A stretch of 64,000 bases of DNA, taken from positions 1,860,001-1,924,000 of the forward strand of contig OZ242345.1 of NCBI GenBank assembly GCA_965208605.1. Reading direction: 5' to 3'. Positions 51,383-61,571 of this stretch are shown piece by piece (position 1 is the first letter of the stretch; the number at the start of each line of letters is the position of its first letter). The notes under the pieces were generated by a model. That model was not told the DNA's origin. It did no database searches and saw only the letters and a list, made by a program, of their open reading frames with translations. Both the position numbers and the translations under genes were made by a program. Origin of the DNA: UBA9659 sp965208605. GTDB taxonomy: Bacteria; Pseudomonadota; Gammaproteobacteria; Pseudomonadales; Azotimanducaceae.

Positions 51383-53767
51383 TTAGTGGTCATCCCCCCA
51401 TAGCCAGGGTTTGATGGTTTCCCAGGCTAAATCAGCAATGTTATCTGTTCGCTTCTCTATGAAATCTTTTGTCCAGTCATCAACATCGCGAATAGGATCT
51501 AAAAATTGCAACCTTTCACCATTACGCAGCATTTCCTTTGTTGATTTTTGGAATGAAAAACCAGCGTCTACTGCTTCATCAATCCTATCATTCACTCCAC
51601 TCTTTTTTGTTTCAATAAATGCTGAGTAAAAAATTCTTTTTTTGTCCCATGATTCATTTCCAACACTCGAATTTTCCTTTGCGGGGAGCAGAAGCAAATT
51701 TCCAAGAGTATCTACAGTGTATTGGCTTTGGTAAATAGCACTGTCCCATTTATTTTTACCAGGATTTGCTTTCGGTGCTACATGTTCCAAAGTAGCAAAT
51801 TTTGAATCTATCCATATCTCGTAGCTCAGATATTTATTGTTTTGGGCTGGTCGAGTGTCGTCTTTTGACCACCATCCTTTTGTATTCATATCAGCCCCGG
51901 CTCGATGTGCTGCGGCAAGCAATATAAATCTTGAAAGAGGTTTAGATTGACGGGCTAAAGGGATTTCACGAACTTTATCAATCCATTTTTGCTTGCTAGT
52001 TACATCGGGAACTTTCTGTTTGAGTTGATTACGCAATGCTACCTTAAGATTCTCTACACTCCATAGCGTGTTTTTTCCATCAAGTCCTGCTGATAAAGGG
52101 TCACCCTCAAATTCTGTTGGCTTCTTCTTCATCAGTGAACGCAATACCGTATCAATACCTCCTGTTACACCCGTAGCCGCCCGCCGGATAACAATAAATG
52201 CAGTCACTGCTTTCAGTGCATTTAAAAAGTCTTCTCCCCCATTTGTCTTATCGGTTTGGGACCAATATCGGCATAAAATAGGTATGGCTAGGCTAGTTTT
52301 CATATCAAGGATGAATCTCAGACATAACTTAATTTCATCTCTATGTTTTTTAGAGAATTTTGCTTCGTTATCGTCTATACCATCTTTATCCCAGCAATGA
52401 TGTCTGAAGGTTGCTACATCAGCTAAATATTCTATAAAAGAATGTTTGGTATCGTCGGGAATATGTAGGTATGTTTTTCTAAGATAACTTCTCTGGTTAT
52501 TTAAATTTGTTGGGAGTTTTTCGCCATTAATATAAAGAGCAAATGATATGACAAGTTCATTTGATTCGTTTTGCCTTTTTGCATAATCTCCAGGGTCTGG
52601 AAATCTATCATCTAAATGCTTATTAATGCGCTCGTATGCGTCCTCATATCTACCCCTGTATTCATGGCGCTTCTGATCAAAGCGTAAAACTAGTGGCTTC
52701 AATGTTTGAATGGCAGTCAGCGGCTCGCCAGTAGTATTCAGAGAATAAAAAATATCAAATGCAAGTTTTTCATTACTCGTTTTAATGCGAGTTAGTATAA
52801 CAAATTCTCTCATGTATGATGCGAATAGTAGGAGGCGAATAAGGGGTTCAATTATTTTATTTTTAGATATAAACGCTTTCGATGCTTTCTTATCAGTATC
52901 ATTTTTCAAAACCTTTAATTTATAAAATAATCCTTTTATACCCTGCGACAAAAATTTATCTGCGGATACATATAAAAACTCTGTATCTTTTTTTTTGAAG
53001 CTTTCATCTTCAGATAAAACAGATAATTCTCGTATTTTTCTCTTAATGATTTTATAGTTTTTGACCAACCTTTCAGTAGCACTATCATTTATATTGGGTA
53101 GCTTGAATTCGCGATTACTTTTCTTCTTTGAACTAAGGGCATGATAATACTTAGAAAAATCTTTTAAAAATGATGCGATGGCAGATTTGTACTTTGATTT
53201 TGAATAAGTTAGACCACGAGTGTCACCGTCACTTTCTCTTATAATTTTCGGGTAGGGGTAATTTTCTCTGTGAACAGATTGCTGGCCTGTGGTGCACTCA
53301 TACAAACACGCTAATTGGAAATCCACTTCTTTCTTTATCCAGCCTTTGATTTTATTAGTAAACTTTTTATCAGTAGCGAACTTGAGCAATATTTCATCTA
53401 AATTAATTGAAATTTGTTCAATTAGAGCACAGGCAATAAGCACGAGTGTTGTTAGCCTTTGTTGTCCATCAACTACTGATAAAGATGTTCCATCAAAACC
53501 AGATTCTGCGTTCTTTTCTTCAAATAAAATAAGGGTTCCCAGAAAAGTAAATGACTCATCGCTACTGCTGTTATCCATACTCTCTGATAAACGATAAAAC
53601 CCATTTAAACAATCAACTATAAGGCGGTGTATGTGATTATCACTCCAGTCATAATTTCTTTGATAATCAGGAATTTTATAACCAACGACACTGCCATGAC
53701 GTGCCATGGTTTCATAAAAGCTTGATGCCTTTGCTTTGAATATAGATTTTGCATCTATATCTGCCAT
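51383..53767 (-). CDS. sspE: SspE-like phosphorothioate-sensing effector (DUF262 + DUF1524/HNH)
   Basis: SspE senses Ssp-type DNA phosphorothioation and nicks unmodified phage DNA. This 794-residue protein has the DUF262 domain with IPDYQRNYDW (residues 32-41) and VVDGQQRLTTL (DGQQR at 100-104), the nucleotide/PT-sensing type motifs, and a C-terminal DUF1524 HNH-like nuclease domain with EHVAP (661-665) and LGNLLLLPAKENSSVGN (from about 688). It lies 40 nt downstream of sspD on the same strand, so it is the last gene of the operon. The DNA is much more AT-rich than the flanking core genes. A generic GmrSD-type enzyme is the alternative, but the neighbours favour SspE. Confidence 0.85.
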   Translation of the reverse strand: MADIDAKSIFKAKASSFYETMARHGSVVGYKIPDYQRNYDWSDNHIHRLIVDCLNGFYRLSESMDNSSSDESFTFLGTLILFEEKNAESGFDGTSLSVVDGQQRLTTLVLIACALIEQISINLDEILLKFATDKKFTNKIKGWIKKEVDFQLACLYECTTGQQSVHRENYPYPKIIRESDGDTRGLTYSKSKYKSAIASFLKDFSKYYHALSSKKKSNREFKLPNINDSATERLVKNYKIIKRKIRELSVLSEDESFKKKDTEFLYVSADKFLSQGIKGLFYKLKVLKNDTDKKASKAFISKNKIIEPLIRLLLFASYMREFVILTRIKTSNEKLAFDIFYSLNTTGEPLTAIQTLKPLVLRFDQKRHEYRGRYEDAYERINKHLDDRFPDPGDYAKRQNESNELVISFALYINGEKLPTNLNNQRSYLRKTYLHIPDDTKHSFIEYLADVATFRHHCWDKDGIDDNEAKFSKKHRDEIKLCLRFILDMKTSLAIPILCRYWSQTDKTNGGEDFLNALKAVTAFIVIRRAATGVTGGIDTVLRSLMKKKPTEFEGDPLSAGLDGKNTLWSVENLKVALRNQLKQKVPDVTSKQKWIDKVREIPLARQSKPLSRFILLAAAHRAGADMNTKGWWSKDDTRPAQNNKYLSYEIWIDSKFATLEHVAPKANPGKNKWDSAIYQSQYTVDTLGNLLLLPAKENSSVGNESWDKKRIFYSAFIETKKSGVNDRIDEAVDAGFSFQKSTKEMLRNGERLQFLDPIRDVDDWTKDFIEKRTDNIADLAWETIKPWLWGDDH

Positions 53768-53807
53768 TGATTATTCCTTTTGATTATTTCTCTTTCGGAA
53801 CCAGCTT

Positions 53808-54674
53808 CTACAAACTACAAATCAAACATGCTTGATCTTCTGGATCATCGTCATCGGTTTCTCTGAGTATGTCTTGCCAGCGATCCGATACGGTCTTAGA
53901 AGTAGCGATAATGCCCCTTTCTGTCTCTCTCTTTTCAGCTTTAGCTACCAACTCATCTACCGACCCTTGTGATGACCAGGTATAACCATGACCGCCAATA
54001 TCAACGCTGCCTTCTTTCCAGTCATACTTCTTGCGAATTTTCTGCTCAAATGCCTTAGCTTTTTCAAATAATTCAGGATGATTTCTTTTCAAGCCAAGCC
54101 ATTCATCCTGGCGCTGAAAGAAACAAAAATAACAACCAGATCGAGAACGCCACTTGTAATACTCAGGAATTCCTACTGAGTCTTCCAGAATATTGAATAT
54201 GTCATCTCGTACCAAGCCATCATCAATAAAAGGAAAGACCGCCTTAATGGTTTCCTTGTGGCTGATGTACCCTTCTCGGTTTTCATCGGCTCTTATACCG
54301 ATATAACTCACTACCGGGTCCTCGCCAACAAACTTCTCAAAAGGTTCTATTTTCATTACCCGGGTACACCAGCGCTGTTTGGCTGATGGCAGGTATTCAT
54401 TATGAATTTTTAACCAGTGCTCAAAAGGCTTCCCACTACTGAGCCGGGTTATTTCTTTGCCTAAGTAGGCTTCCAATTTATCCAGGAAGTCATACACCTC
54501 TTTAAGCTCGGAACCCGTATCGGAAAAGAAATATTCAACTCTCTCATGTATGCCCGGATATCGGTCTTTAATGTAGATTGCTAAGGCCGCGCTGTCTTTG
54601 CCGCCCGATAACCCTAAGACATGGCGAGATTGAGTGTCGTCTTTAACGGCTTGTATGCTTATTTTTTTAGACAT
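53808..54674 (-). CDS. sspD: SspD, ATP-pyrophosphatase (DndC/PAPS-reductase-like) of the phosphorothioation system
   Basis: A 288-residue PAPS-reductase-like protein. The PP-loop is LGLSGGKDSAAL (SGGKDS at residues 23-28). Cysteines in KQRWCTR, SGCYFCFFQRQDEW and the terminal CLICSL could hold an iron-sulfur cluster, as in DndC/SspD enzymes that activate DNA for sulfur insertion. SIGIRADENR-like YIGIRADENREGY is characteristic of this family. It overlaps sspC by 8 nt, so the two are translationally coupled. It is followed by sspE. Confidence 0.88.
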   Translation of the reverse strand: MSKKISIQAVKDDTQSRHVLGLSGGKDSAALAIYIKDRYPGIHERVEYFFSDTGSELKEVYDFLDKLEAYLGKEITRLSSGKPFEHWLKIHNEYLPSAKQRWCTRVMKIEPFEKFVGEDPVVSYIGIRADENREGYISHKETIKAVFPFIDDGLVRDDIFNILEDSVGIPEYYKWRSRSGCYFCFFQRQDEWLGLKRNHPELFEKAKAFEQKIRKKYDWKEGSVDIGGHGYTWSSQGSVDELVAKAEKRETERGIIATSKTVSDRWQDILRETDDDDPEDQACLICSL

Positions 54675-57600
54675 GTTTAACTTGCTTTATCTTTACGGGT
54701 GTTGTGTGTTTCTCTTTGCGGGCAGACGGTGAATTTCTATGGGTTAAGTAGTCATCAACTAATTCGGCTAGTGCCGCTAATTGTAATTCATTATTCTTAT
54801 TCACAATAAGCACTTTATTCAGTTTTTCTTTTATTTCCTCTATGGCAATACGATAGGATTCTTCTATGACGACAACCTCATCAATGGGCGGCACACCTTT
54901 TTTGAACAGTTTGAGCAGGATCACATCAAAGCTGTCATCCGATTTTTTGACTCTTTTGTCATAGTGCAATCGCAGGGTTTCTAAATCTAGAATTGTCTTG
55001 GAGAAATGGCTGAGTCTTATATCAACTTCACTACGATCTGTATCAGTCCACTTTGCAGATGGTTTTTGTCCTAGAAACATTAATATATTTTCCAACCAGC
55101 TAGCATCATCCCCATTCGGTTTAGTTAACCGTTTGATAAATGCCTTTAATCCATCAACATCCACAGTGTATTGATCTAACCCTTCATAACGGCTGGACCT
55201 GCGCCGCAAATCGGCGAGGGAACCGTTTTTGTCCATGTGAAAGGCTTGCAACAACATTTTTATTTGCTGCTTAATCATATTGGGATATGCAGATTTCAGT
55301 TCTTGCAGGGACTCGTTCAGGGCACTAGCAAAACCTTCTAGGCTGGGTTGTTTCTTTTTCAATTCCCCCTCATAACCCAGGGCTTTAGGAATGTCTTCAA
55401 GCAGTAATTTCTCTGGCGATTTAGCAAGACTGAATGCATCTCTGACTCGCTTTGCTCTATCGCTAAGGTCAACACTCTTGGTCTTTTGTGTGTATGGCTC
55501 TAATCCGCCTATCCATCTTGCCAGGGGGCGTGCCAATTGAACGATAGTCGGTTGATCATTGGACCGAACAACTTTGGAATACTCTTGGTATATGGAAGCC
55601 TTTAATCCGGAAATTTTAAATCGTTGAAAAGTAAATTCGTCAGGTCGTTTTACAAAACGATCTATCATTTCTTCGGTAAAGAATGGCCGATAGCGATTTT
55701 CCTCATATAAAGCAAGTTCATGCTGATAAACAATATAAGCAGCGATGTATATGATGGGCAAAACGCCCGCCTTTACTCCATAAGGTGGCGCCATCAGTTC
55801 CTGGTTCAGGTCGGCAAGAGATATTGCTTCATCTTCCGTGCTATCTAGAAACTCATCAATTCGCTGCCAAACAGGAAATAAAGTTGAGTTTTTGGGAGGC
55901 ACAACAAACCGCATTGTGTCTGTATTATGAATACCAGTTGCACGCAGAATTGAACGATAGATTGCCTTCTCAGGAGGGAACTTTTCTATCCCTAGATCAA
56001 CTTCCTTTTGGCTGCCGAGCATCGCCCAAAGGAGTTTAGTTCTGGCCGCTATGGCTTGCGCCGATGGGCTGTCTCGGTTAATCAATTCATTAGGTAAGGT
56101 CGGTGCCTTGCTATAAACTTTTTTCAGTATAGAAGATAAATTATGCTGAAAATCTCTTTTATGAATTACGGAAAATTGTTTGCCGCGGTTAAACCAGACA
56201 CTTTCCTCCGGGTTATCCAACAAACTTTGAAGTATGATATTTTCCGCCTGTTCGGCTGCCGTTAATCGGTCTTCAAATTCTCGTTTTGCAACTGGATCGC
56301 TATTCAGTTCTTGCTTGGTAATCTGTACTTGTCGCAGTGCCAACACCTCGGCGGTTGCCTTGCGTAACTGCACCCCATTCAAGCACAAACCAACTAGATC
56401 AACATTGGAATAATTCTTTGTAACTTCCTCGTAAAATATTTTCTCGTCGTCTTGTGCCGATGCCAAAAAGAAAATGATCCTTGGGGTGTCAATCTGCTTC
56501 GGTGATTTTTTAAACGTTTGCGCGTCAACAAATTCAGGAACGAAATAACGTAGCGCACCATTTTCAATGGTGTATCGTCTGGCAACAACAGACAGTAGAG
56601 TTTGTTTCTCATTGAGGACTGTTGCTAATGAGAAGTTTCCGAGATTATTTAGTTCTTCTCCAACAGCATTTTCCAAATCGAAATCACTGCCCTGCCAAAC
56701 ACGATATTCACCACTGAATTTACGATAGGTGATGATTGATTTATTGACGAGTGCTTTAATCACGCTAGATGTATTAGTGCCATTCTGTGCGCAGGTTTCT
56801 AATATCGCTTTGGAAGCTTTCAACCCCCCTTTTATACCTATGATATTTAGAATACCTATTGTTTTAAGCATATATATTTGCTCTTCGGGCGCATCTCCCA
56901 ATCGTTCTAGTGATGTGACTACCTCAGCCCAACGTCTATGTGTTGTGTGGTCGCCGAGCGCGGCGGGTTGATTCGTAATAAAATAGTCGTATATGTGATC
57001 TGGATAAACCCACGAATCTATGGAATCAATACGCGCTAACATATCCTGCAAGCCATATTCTTCATGGCTGCCTAGATAGCTAAAAAGTGTTCTTTCATTT
57101 TGCGCTACTTTTTGACAAAGCAATGGTAGCAATATCGCGCTGACCGGATGCAGCGGATAGGTATTACACAATAAATCTGTAGCAGATTTTGTATCTAGGG
57201 TGCTAGGAAGAGCTTCCTTTTGTATCAGTATTTTAACAATCTTTGCTGTTTGCCTGCTAAGCTTAACGCTTTCGTTTGTCGTAAATCTATGTTCAAACGC
57301 AGCGCCAACAACTCTTAACACCTGCTCGGCTGATTCTAAAAATGGGACTTCTTCAAATCTCCCTTGTACTTTTGACCACTCATTTTTTAGATTCTCACCT
57401 AATCCTTTTGCATACTGTTCAAAGGATTGATGCAACAAGACAAATAAGAAAAGTTTACGATTGCCTGCTACGCATGCCTTCTCTGCCAGTGTTTGCAGGA
57501 TATAAATATCATTAGCACCATAATGACGAGCCTCATATTCTAAAAATTTACCCAACTCATCAATAACAAGAACAATACCCTTGCAGTTGGTTTTTAGCAG

Positions 57601-58143
57601 TGCTGTCTGTAGTTGATCTACTAGCTCAATAACAAGTGTCGCGGTTACCGATGCCCCATCACATGCATCTGCAAGAAGGCTAATAATTTTTGGATTCTTG
57701 CCTTTTATGTTTGCCCAGTGTTGTTCTGAGGCATGCAGTAATCCATGCAAAATACATTTCCCCATTGTCTGTGGGGAACCGGTGATGAGTACTTTGAGAT
57801 ACCCTTTTGTTCCCTTTGTTTCTTTATTGAAAACTCCATGTAAATCTGGTGATACTGATTTTAGGATTTTATGCGCTGCTTTCGTGAGTGGTGCATCGGG
57901 AGCTGATAGCAATTGGGAGGAAAAGTTTTGACTGGAAGATTTGCCAACACCATAAGGACCAACAATTGACCAGGCTCTCGGTGCTTGTTTGTCGGTAAAA
58001 CCATGACTAATCTGGCTAAATAATTTAAGTGCTCTAGTGGTTGGAATGTAGGTATTAACAACTTCTATGGAATCCGCATCTCTCTCTAAATTGACCGAGC
58101 GGGTATAGTGTGTTTTTACATGTATTTTATCCAGCATGCTCAT
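54667..58143 (-). CDS. sspC: SspC, large P-loop ATPase of the phosphorothioation system
   Basis: A 1158-residue protein with Walker A GPYGVGKSS at residues 62-70 and a Walker-B-like GIVLVIDELGKFLEYEARHY near residue 195. The remainder is a long, mostly helical region without obvious nuclease motifs. Size, P-loop position and order sspB-sspC-sspD match the SspBCD module, in which SspC is the ATPase required for modification. It overlaps sspB by 4 nt and sspD by 8 nt. AT-rich compared with the core genes. Confidence 0.82.
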   Translation of the reverse strand: MSMLDKIHVKTHYTRSVNLERDADSIEVVNTYIPTTRALKLFSQISHGFTDKQAPRAWSIVGPYGVGKSSSQNFSSQLLSAPDAPLTKAAHKILKSVSPDLHGVFNKETKGTKGYLKVLITGSPQTMGKCILHGLLHASEQHWANIKGKNPKIISLLADACDGASVTATLVIELVDQLQTALLKTNCKGIVLVIDELGKFLEYEARHYGANDIYILQTLAEKACVAGNRKLFLFVLLHQSFEQYAKGLGENLKNEWSKVQGRFEEVPFLESAEQVLRVVGAAFEHRFTTNESVKLSRQTAKIVKILIQKEALPSTLDTKSATDLLCNTYPLHPVSAILLPLLCQKVAQNERTLFSYLGSHEEYGLQDMLARIDSIDSWVYPDHIYDYFITNQPAALGDHTTHRRWAEVVTSLERLGDAPEEQIYMLKTIGILNIIGIKGGLKASKAILETCAQNGTNTSSVIKALVNKSIITYRKFSGEYRVWQGSDFDLENAVGEELNNLGNFSLATVLNEKQTLLSVVARRYTIENGALRYFVPEFVDAQTFKKSPKQIDTPRIIFFLASAQDDEKIFYEEVTKNYSNVDLVGLCLNGVQLRKATAEVLALRQVQITKQELNSDPVAKREFEDRLTAAEQAENIILQSLLDNPEESVWFNRGKQFSVIHKRDFQHNLSSILKKVYSKAPTLPNELINRDSPSAQAIAARTKLLWAMLGSQKEVDLGIEKFPPEKAIYRSILRATGIHNTDTMRFVVPPKNSTLFPVWQRIDEFLDSTEDEAISLADLNQELMAPPYGVKAGVLPIIYIAAYIVYQHELALYEENRYRPFFTEEMIDRFVKRPDEFTFQRFKISGLKASIYQEYSKVVRSNDQPTIVQLARPLARWIGGLEPYTQKTKSVDLSDRAKRVRDAFSLAKSPEKLLLEDIPKALGYEGELKKKQPSLEGFASALNESLQELKSAYPNMIKQQIKMLLQAFHMDKNGSLADLRRRSSRYEGLDQYTVDVDGLKAFIKRLTKPNGDDASWLENILMFLGQKPSAKWTDTDRSEVDIRLSHFSKTILDLETLRLHYDKRVKKSDDSFDVILLKLFKKGVPPIDEVVVIEESYRIAIEEIKEKLNKVLIVNKNNELQLAALAELVDDYLTHRNSPSARKEKHTTPVKIKQVKHV

Positions 58144-59090
58144 GCTGCTTTTTCCTTCCGGTTGGTTTCGTAATGTTGTTCGATGAATGTTAAAGGCTCC
58201 ACTTTTTTTGATAGATATAGATGATGGTGCCCTGCTGTATCTCTCAGTGCGAAGATACCAGGGATATAGTCGATTAAACCTTCTAATTTTGTGACTAAAT
58301 CGCTTTCCGTTAGACGAAATACCGAACCCGGCGCAGGATATTCATCGCGGCTGTACATTAATTCTTCAATCGGCAAGGTAGCAGTACCTTTAGATGTAAA
58401 TATTTGGCATACCGCAAACCCAAGAATGCCCAAAGGCAATTGTGGACGCGCCTTAGGGATAGATTGATAACTCCGACCACTCGTCGATTGAGATACTAGT
58501 TTTAGCAGTGAAAAAGGCGAATCAAGGGCGTCTTCTATAGGTGTTCGCGTATTGCCTTTTGACTGGGTGTACATCCTGGGGAGCAATAGGGCATCTTTCT
58601 TTAGGGTGTTAGGGGATGGCTTTTTCTTGTCTTGTATGCGGTCGTGCACATAATCAGTTAAAGCCGTGATCAGTTGCTGACCAGTAAATTCTGGTTTGTG
58701 ATAGCGATTAAAGAACCAAAACCATGCCGTCGCCAACTCGGCATTTGTTGCCAATAACCAATGCAGTAGCCAGATGGTCGCTTCATCTTCCAAATAGGGG
58801 TCAAACCCTCTACTGCGTAACAGAGCCTTGCCCAAATCCGTTGGCTGACTAGTCTCGGACTCAATCATCTGGCAGGCTTTAAGCCAATACTTGATTGCCG
58901 CCACCATATTCTTGCCGACGCCCAGTAGAACCGTGGCCTCCTCGGATTCAAAGATTTGACGGTCCTTAGCCACAGCTTGAAAACCCTTAGAAAGCCAGCC
59001 GTAGCGGAGCGCGAAGGTTTCATGGCGTCCGAAAGCCATACTTTCTGCATTAAACTTCATGCTGCGTTTAGAATCATTGTTTAGTGCCAA
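58140..59090 (-). CDS. sspB: SspB, DUF4007-family nickase of the phosphorothioation system
   Basis: A 316-residue DUF4007 protein. The family start is clear: FGRHETFALRYGWLSKGFQA, then LLGVGKNMVAAIKYWLKACQ (a winged-helix-like DNA-reading unit) and TDLGKALL. SspB nicks DNA to make the single-strand site where sulfur is put in. It is the first gene of the operon, read leftward from about 59100. No cysteine desulfurase (sspA) is present beside it, so a chromosomal IscS-like enzyme must supply sulfur if the system works. Confidence 0.88.
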   Translation of the reverse strand: MALNNDSKRSMKFNAESMAFGRHETFALRYGWLSKGFQAVAKDRQIFESEEATVLLGVGKNMVAAIKYWLKACQMIESETSQPTDLGKALLRSRGFDPYLEDEATIWLLHWLLATNAELATAWFWFFNRYHKPEFTGQQLITALTDYVHDRIQDKKKPSPNTLKKDALLLPRMYTQSKGNTRTPIEDALDSPFSLLKLVSQSTSGRSYQSIPKARPQLPLGILGFAVCQIFTSKGTATLPIEELMYSRDEYPAPGSVFRLTESDLVTKLEGLIDYIPGIFALRDTAGHHHLYLSKKVEPLTFIEQHYETNRKEKAA

Positions 59091-59282
59091 GGTTTAACAC
59101 AGTCCAGGGGGTACTTTAGCATTTATCCGAGGTTAGTCGTATGGCTAATATCCTACATATAACGTCTTTATCTAGGATAAACCCCCACCAACCCATCTCA
59201 TAATTTTTACACACGAGCCGTCATTCATACCCTATAATGCCCGCCCTCATACGAGGTTTGTGTTCCTGGCAGATCTTCTACC
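59091..59282. promoter_or_regulatory. Divergent region between sspB and tRNA-Ile
   Basis: TATAAT at 59233-59238 is a good -10 for the tRNAs; TTTACA at 59206-59211 is rather far upstream (21 nt). Promoter elements for the ssp operon are not clear. There is no 16S rRNA 3' end here, although Ile-Ala tRNA pairs normally follow one. Confidence 0.5.
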
Positions 59283-59360
<78 letters not shown>

Positions 59361-59514
59361 GTCCGGGGATGAGAGTCTGGTGCAAGAAGTCTTGGCTAGC
59401 AGGTGCCGCGTCGTCTGACCTTCTGGAACATGCCTTCTAAAGGATGCCTTCTAGAAGATGCCTTCTAGACAAGCCAAGACGGACACAGCATCATAGAGGG
59501 CGTTGATAGAAAAA
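59361..59514 (+). repeat. Spacer between the two tRNAs with 14-bp tandem repeats
   Basis: ATGCCTTCTAAAGG, ATGCCTTCTAGAAG and ATGCCTTCTAGAC at 59430, 59444 and 59458. Otherwise unremarkable; the two tRNAs are probably cotranscribed. Confidence 0.75.
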
Positions 59515-59590
59515 GGGGCCATAGCTCAGCTGGGAGAGCGCCTGCCTTGCACGCAGGAGGTCGGCGGTTCGATCCCGCCTGGCTCCACCA
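59515..59590 (+). tRNA. tRNA-Ala (anticodon TGC)
   Basis: Acceptor GGGGCCA pairs with TGGCTCC (one G-U); discriminator A, encoded CCA. Anticodon arm CCTGC-CTTGCAC-GCAGG with anticodon TGC; T arm GGCGGTTCGATCCCGCC. 76 nt. Confidence 0.96.
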
Positions 59591-59954
59591 ACATCTTCAC
59601 CTATCGCCAGTCCGTTATCATCGTGCACCCTCCCTGATATGCCCGCGCCAACCCCTGTTGAGGTGTAGCGGGAATATCACAGGTGGTTGCCTTTGTTCCT
59701 CTGGATTCCCGAGCAAAGCTCGAGAATGACGGCGCGGAGCGCCGTAAGCCGTCCCGGTCATCACAGCCATCCTCCCCGCCGTCATTTTTGACCTAGGCAT
59801 GCGGCAGACTGTACCGCTCGTCCTCTGGATTCCCGAGCAAAGCTCGAGAATGACGGCGCGGGCACAAGAGCACAAGCTCTGGATTCCCGACCCCCCAGTT
59901 ATCACAGCCGGCGGCTGTAATAACTGGGGTGCCGAGAATGACGGGGGTGGGTAT
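59591..59954. repeat. Cluster of dispersed-family repeats between tRNA-Ala and tyrS
   Basis: Two half-units of the 86-bp repeat (CTCTGGATTCCCGAGCAAAG then CTCGAGAATGACGGCGCG) at 59699 and 59823, plus a long palindrome CCCCAGTTATCACAGCC / GGCTGTAATAACTGGGG at 59893-59929. No 23S rRNA and no gene. Any transcription terminator for tyrS (from the right) and the tRNAs (from the left) would have to be one of these hairpins. Confidence 0.8.
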
Positions 59955-61250
59955 CTAGTTGACAATCTTTACCAGGTGATGTGCCTTCTTACCCTTCTGA
60001 ATCACAAAGAAACGCCCAAAGAGAGCGGCATCTTTGCTGAGGCTCAGCGCCACATCAGCTACTTTTGCGCCGTTGACGGACACACTATTGCTGGTAATCA
60101 ACTTGCGCGCCTGCCCCATAGTCACCTCACCTCGGGGGGTAAGCGCAAGTCCTGATTCCACCAGCAGTGCTGCCAAACCCAAGCCTTTACCGGGCATCTT
60201 GACATGGCTCGTGTCCATACCATCTTGTGCGAGTTGCTCTAGGTCATCCGCATCAAGTTCGGCAAGGCTGTTGGTAAACATTGCCTGGGTAATTCGCTCG
60301 GCAGACTGAAGCCCGGCAGCGCCGTGTACCCTCTGGGTCACCTCCCGGGCTAGCGCAATATGTGCTATGCGTTCACCAGGATTGGTTTGGTGACTGGCTT
60401 CCAGTGCGGCCAATTCCTTTGCCGACAAGAAAGTAAATAAAGATAGATACTTCAACACATCATCGTCAGCAGTGTTGCGCCAAAATTGATAAAAACAAAA
60501 GGGGGAGGTCTTCTCAGGGTCTATCCAAATAGCGCCACCAGAAGTCTTACCAAATTTGGTGCCATCTGCTTTGGTCACCAGGGGATAGGTGATACCAAAA
60601 GCCTGCTCTTTTCGCATGCGCCGGATGAGCTCAATACCGCTGGTAATGTTGCCCCACTGATCGCTACCGCCCATCTGAATGGTGCAGTCATAGCGCTGGT
60701 TAAGGACCACAAAGTCATAGGACTGGAGAATCAGATAACTGAATTCGGTATAACTGATGCCCAGTGTCGTCTCTTCAAAACGTCGTTTGATGGATTCTTT
60801 TTGAACCATGGCATTCACACTAAAGTGCTTGCCTATATCCCTCAGATAATCAATGACTCGTAGTTCTTCGTTCCAACTGGCGTTATTGACGAGCACAGCA
60901 GAGGTGGCACCAGAATCAAAGTCAAGAAACTGACTTGCCTGGTGACGAATTCTCTCCACCCAGTCAGTGATGGTGGCTTTGGGTTGTAACTCTCGTTCGC
61001 TGTCCCGCCCGCCTGGGTCACCAATCATCCCCGTTGCGCCACCGACTAAGAGCAAAGGCCTGTGCCCAGCAAGTTGGAATCTACGGAGCGCAAGTAGCGG
61101 TACCAAATTACCAATGTGCAGGCTGTCGGCAGTCGGGTCAAATCCGCAATAGACAGTTCGCATGCCAGATTCAAGGTGCTGGCTAAGTGCCTGATGCGCA
61201 CTTAATTGCGCAATAAGTCCTCGTTGTTGCAAGTGCTCAATAATATCCAT
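59955..61250 (-). CDS. tyrS: Tyrosyl-tRNA synthetase
   Basis: Class I synthetase of 431 residues. The HIGH-type motif is DSLHIGNLVPLL, the KMSKS-type motif KFGKTSGG, and the tyrosine-binding QMGGSDQWGNI is present. The C-terminal S4 RNA-binding domain ends VNGAKVADVALSLSKDAAL and continues to the stop at 59955. The FGKTS form and length fit the TyrRS group common in proteobacteria. It is divergent from the M23 endopeptidase gene, the same order as in Pseudomonas. Confidence 0.97.
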   Translation of the reverse strand: MDIIEHLQQRGLIAQLSAHQALSQHLESGMRTVYCGFDPTADSLHIGNLVPLLALRRFQLAGHRPLLLVGGATGMIGDPGGRDSERELQPKATITDWVERIRHQASQFLDFDSGATSAVLVNNASWNEELRVIDYLRDIGKHFSVNAMVQKESIKRRFEETTLGISYTEFSYLILQSYDFVVLNQRYDCTIQMGGSDQWGNITSGIELIRRMRKEQAFGITYPLVTKADGTKFGKTSGGAIWIDPEKTSPFCFYQFWRNTADDDVLKYLSLFTFLSAKELAALEASHQTNPGERIAHIALAREVTQRVHGAAGLQSAERITQAMFTNSLAELDADDLEQLAQDGMDTSHVKMPGKGLGLAALLVESGLALTPRGEVTMGQARKLITSNSVSVNGAKVADVALSLSKDAALFGRFFVIQKGKKAHHLVKIVN

Positions 61251-61571
61251 TTTATTAGCCCTGTTTTGATGCGCATTGATAGATGTTGCATTTTTTTGCC
61301 ACTCATTTCTGTGCTACTCGCCTTTGTATTACTCGCCTTTTTGCTATTCGTCCCGCTGGTGTGTGTTGTTTCTGCATGAATAAAAGTGCATTTTTTCTCC
61401 ATTTTCCTTCATTTTTTTGTATAATCCGCAAGATTATTTGACTGTCAACAGCAAAAACCATCCCCCTAGGCTTGTGGTTAATATCTTTGTTGTTAATAGC
61501 CTTGCCGTTGCGTTTATTAGTTGCCCTTATTGGCTGCTCTTGTTAATAGTGCTTTTGTGGATATTGTTTTT
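61251..61571. promoter_or_regulatory. Divergent region between tyrS and the M23 gene
   Basis: TATAAT at 61420-61425 (TTTTGTATAATCC) is the best rightward -10; it would give a leader of about 140 nt. A short duplication (CTACTCGCCTTTGTATTA, CTCGCCTTTTTGC) lies at 61313-61343. No T-box or other leader fold is evident. Confidence 0.45.

Noticed and set aside
51269..59282. tRNA-Leu 3' end as an attachment site for the ssp island
   Set aside because: I found no second copy of the tRNA 3' end (CTCTTCGGCACCA) at the far side of the island and no integrase gene.
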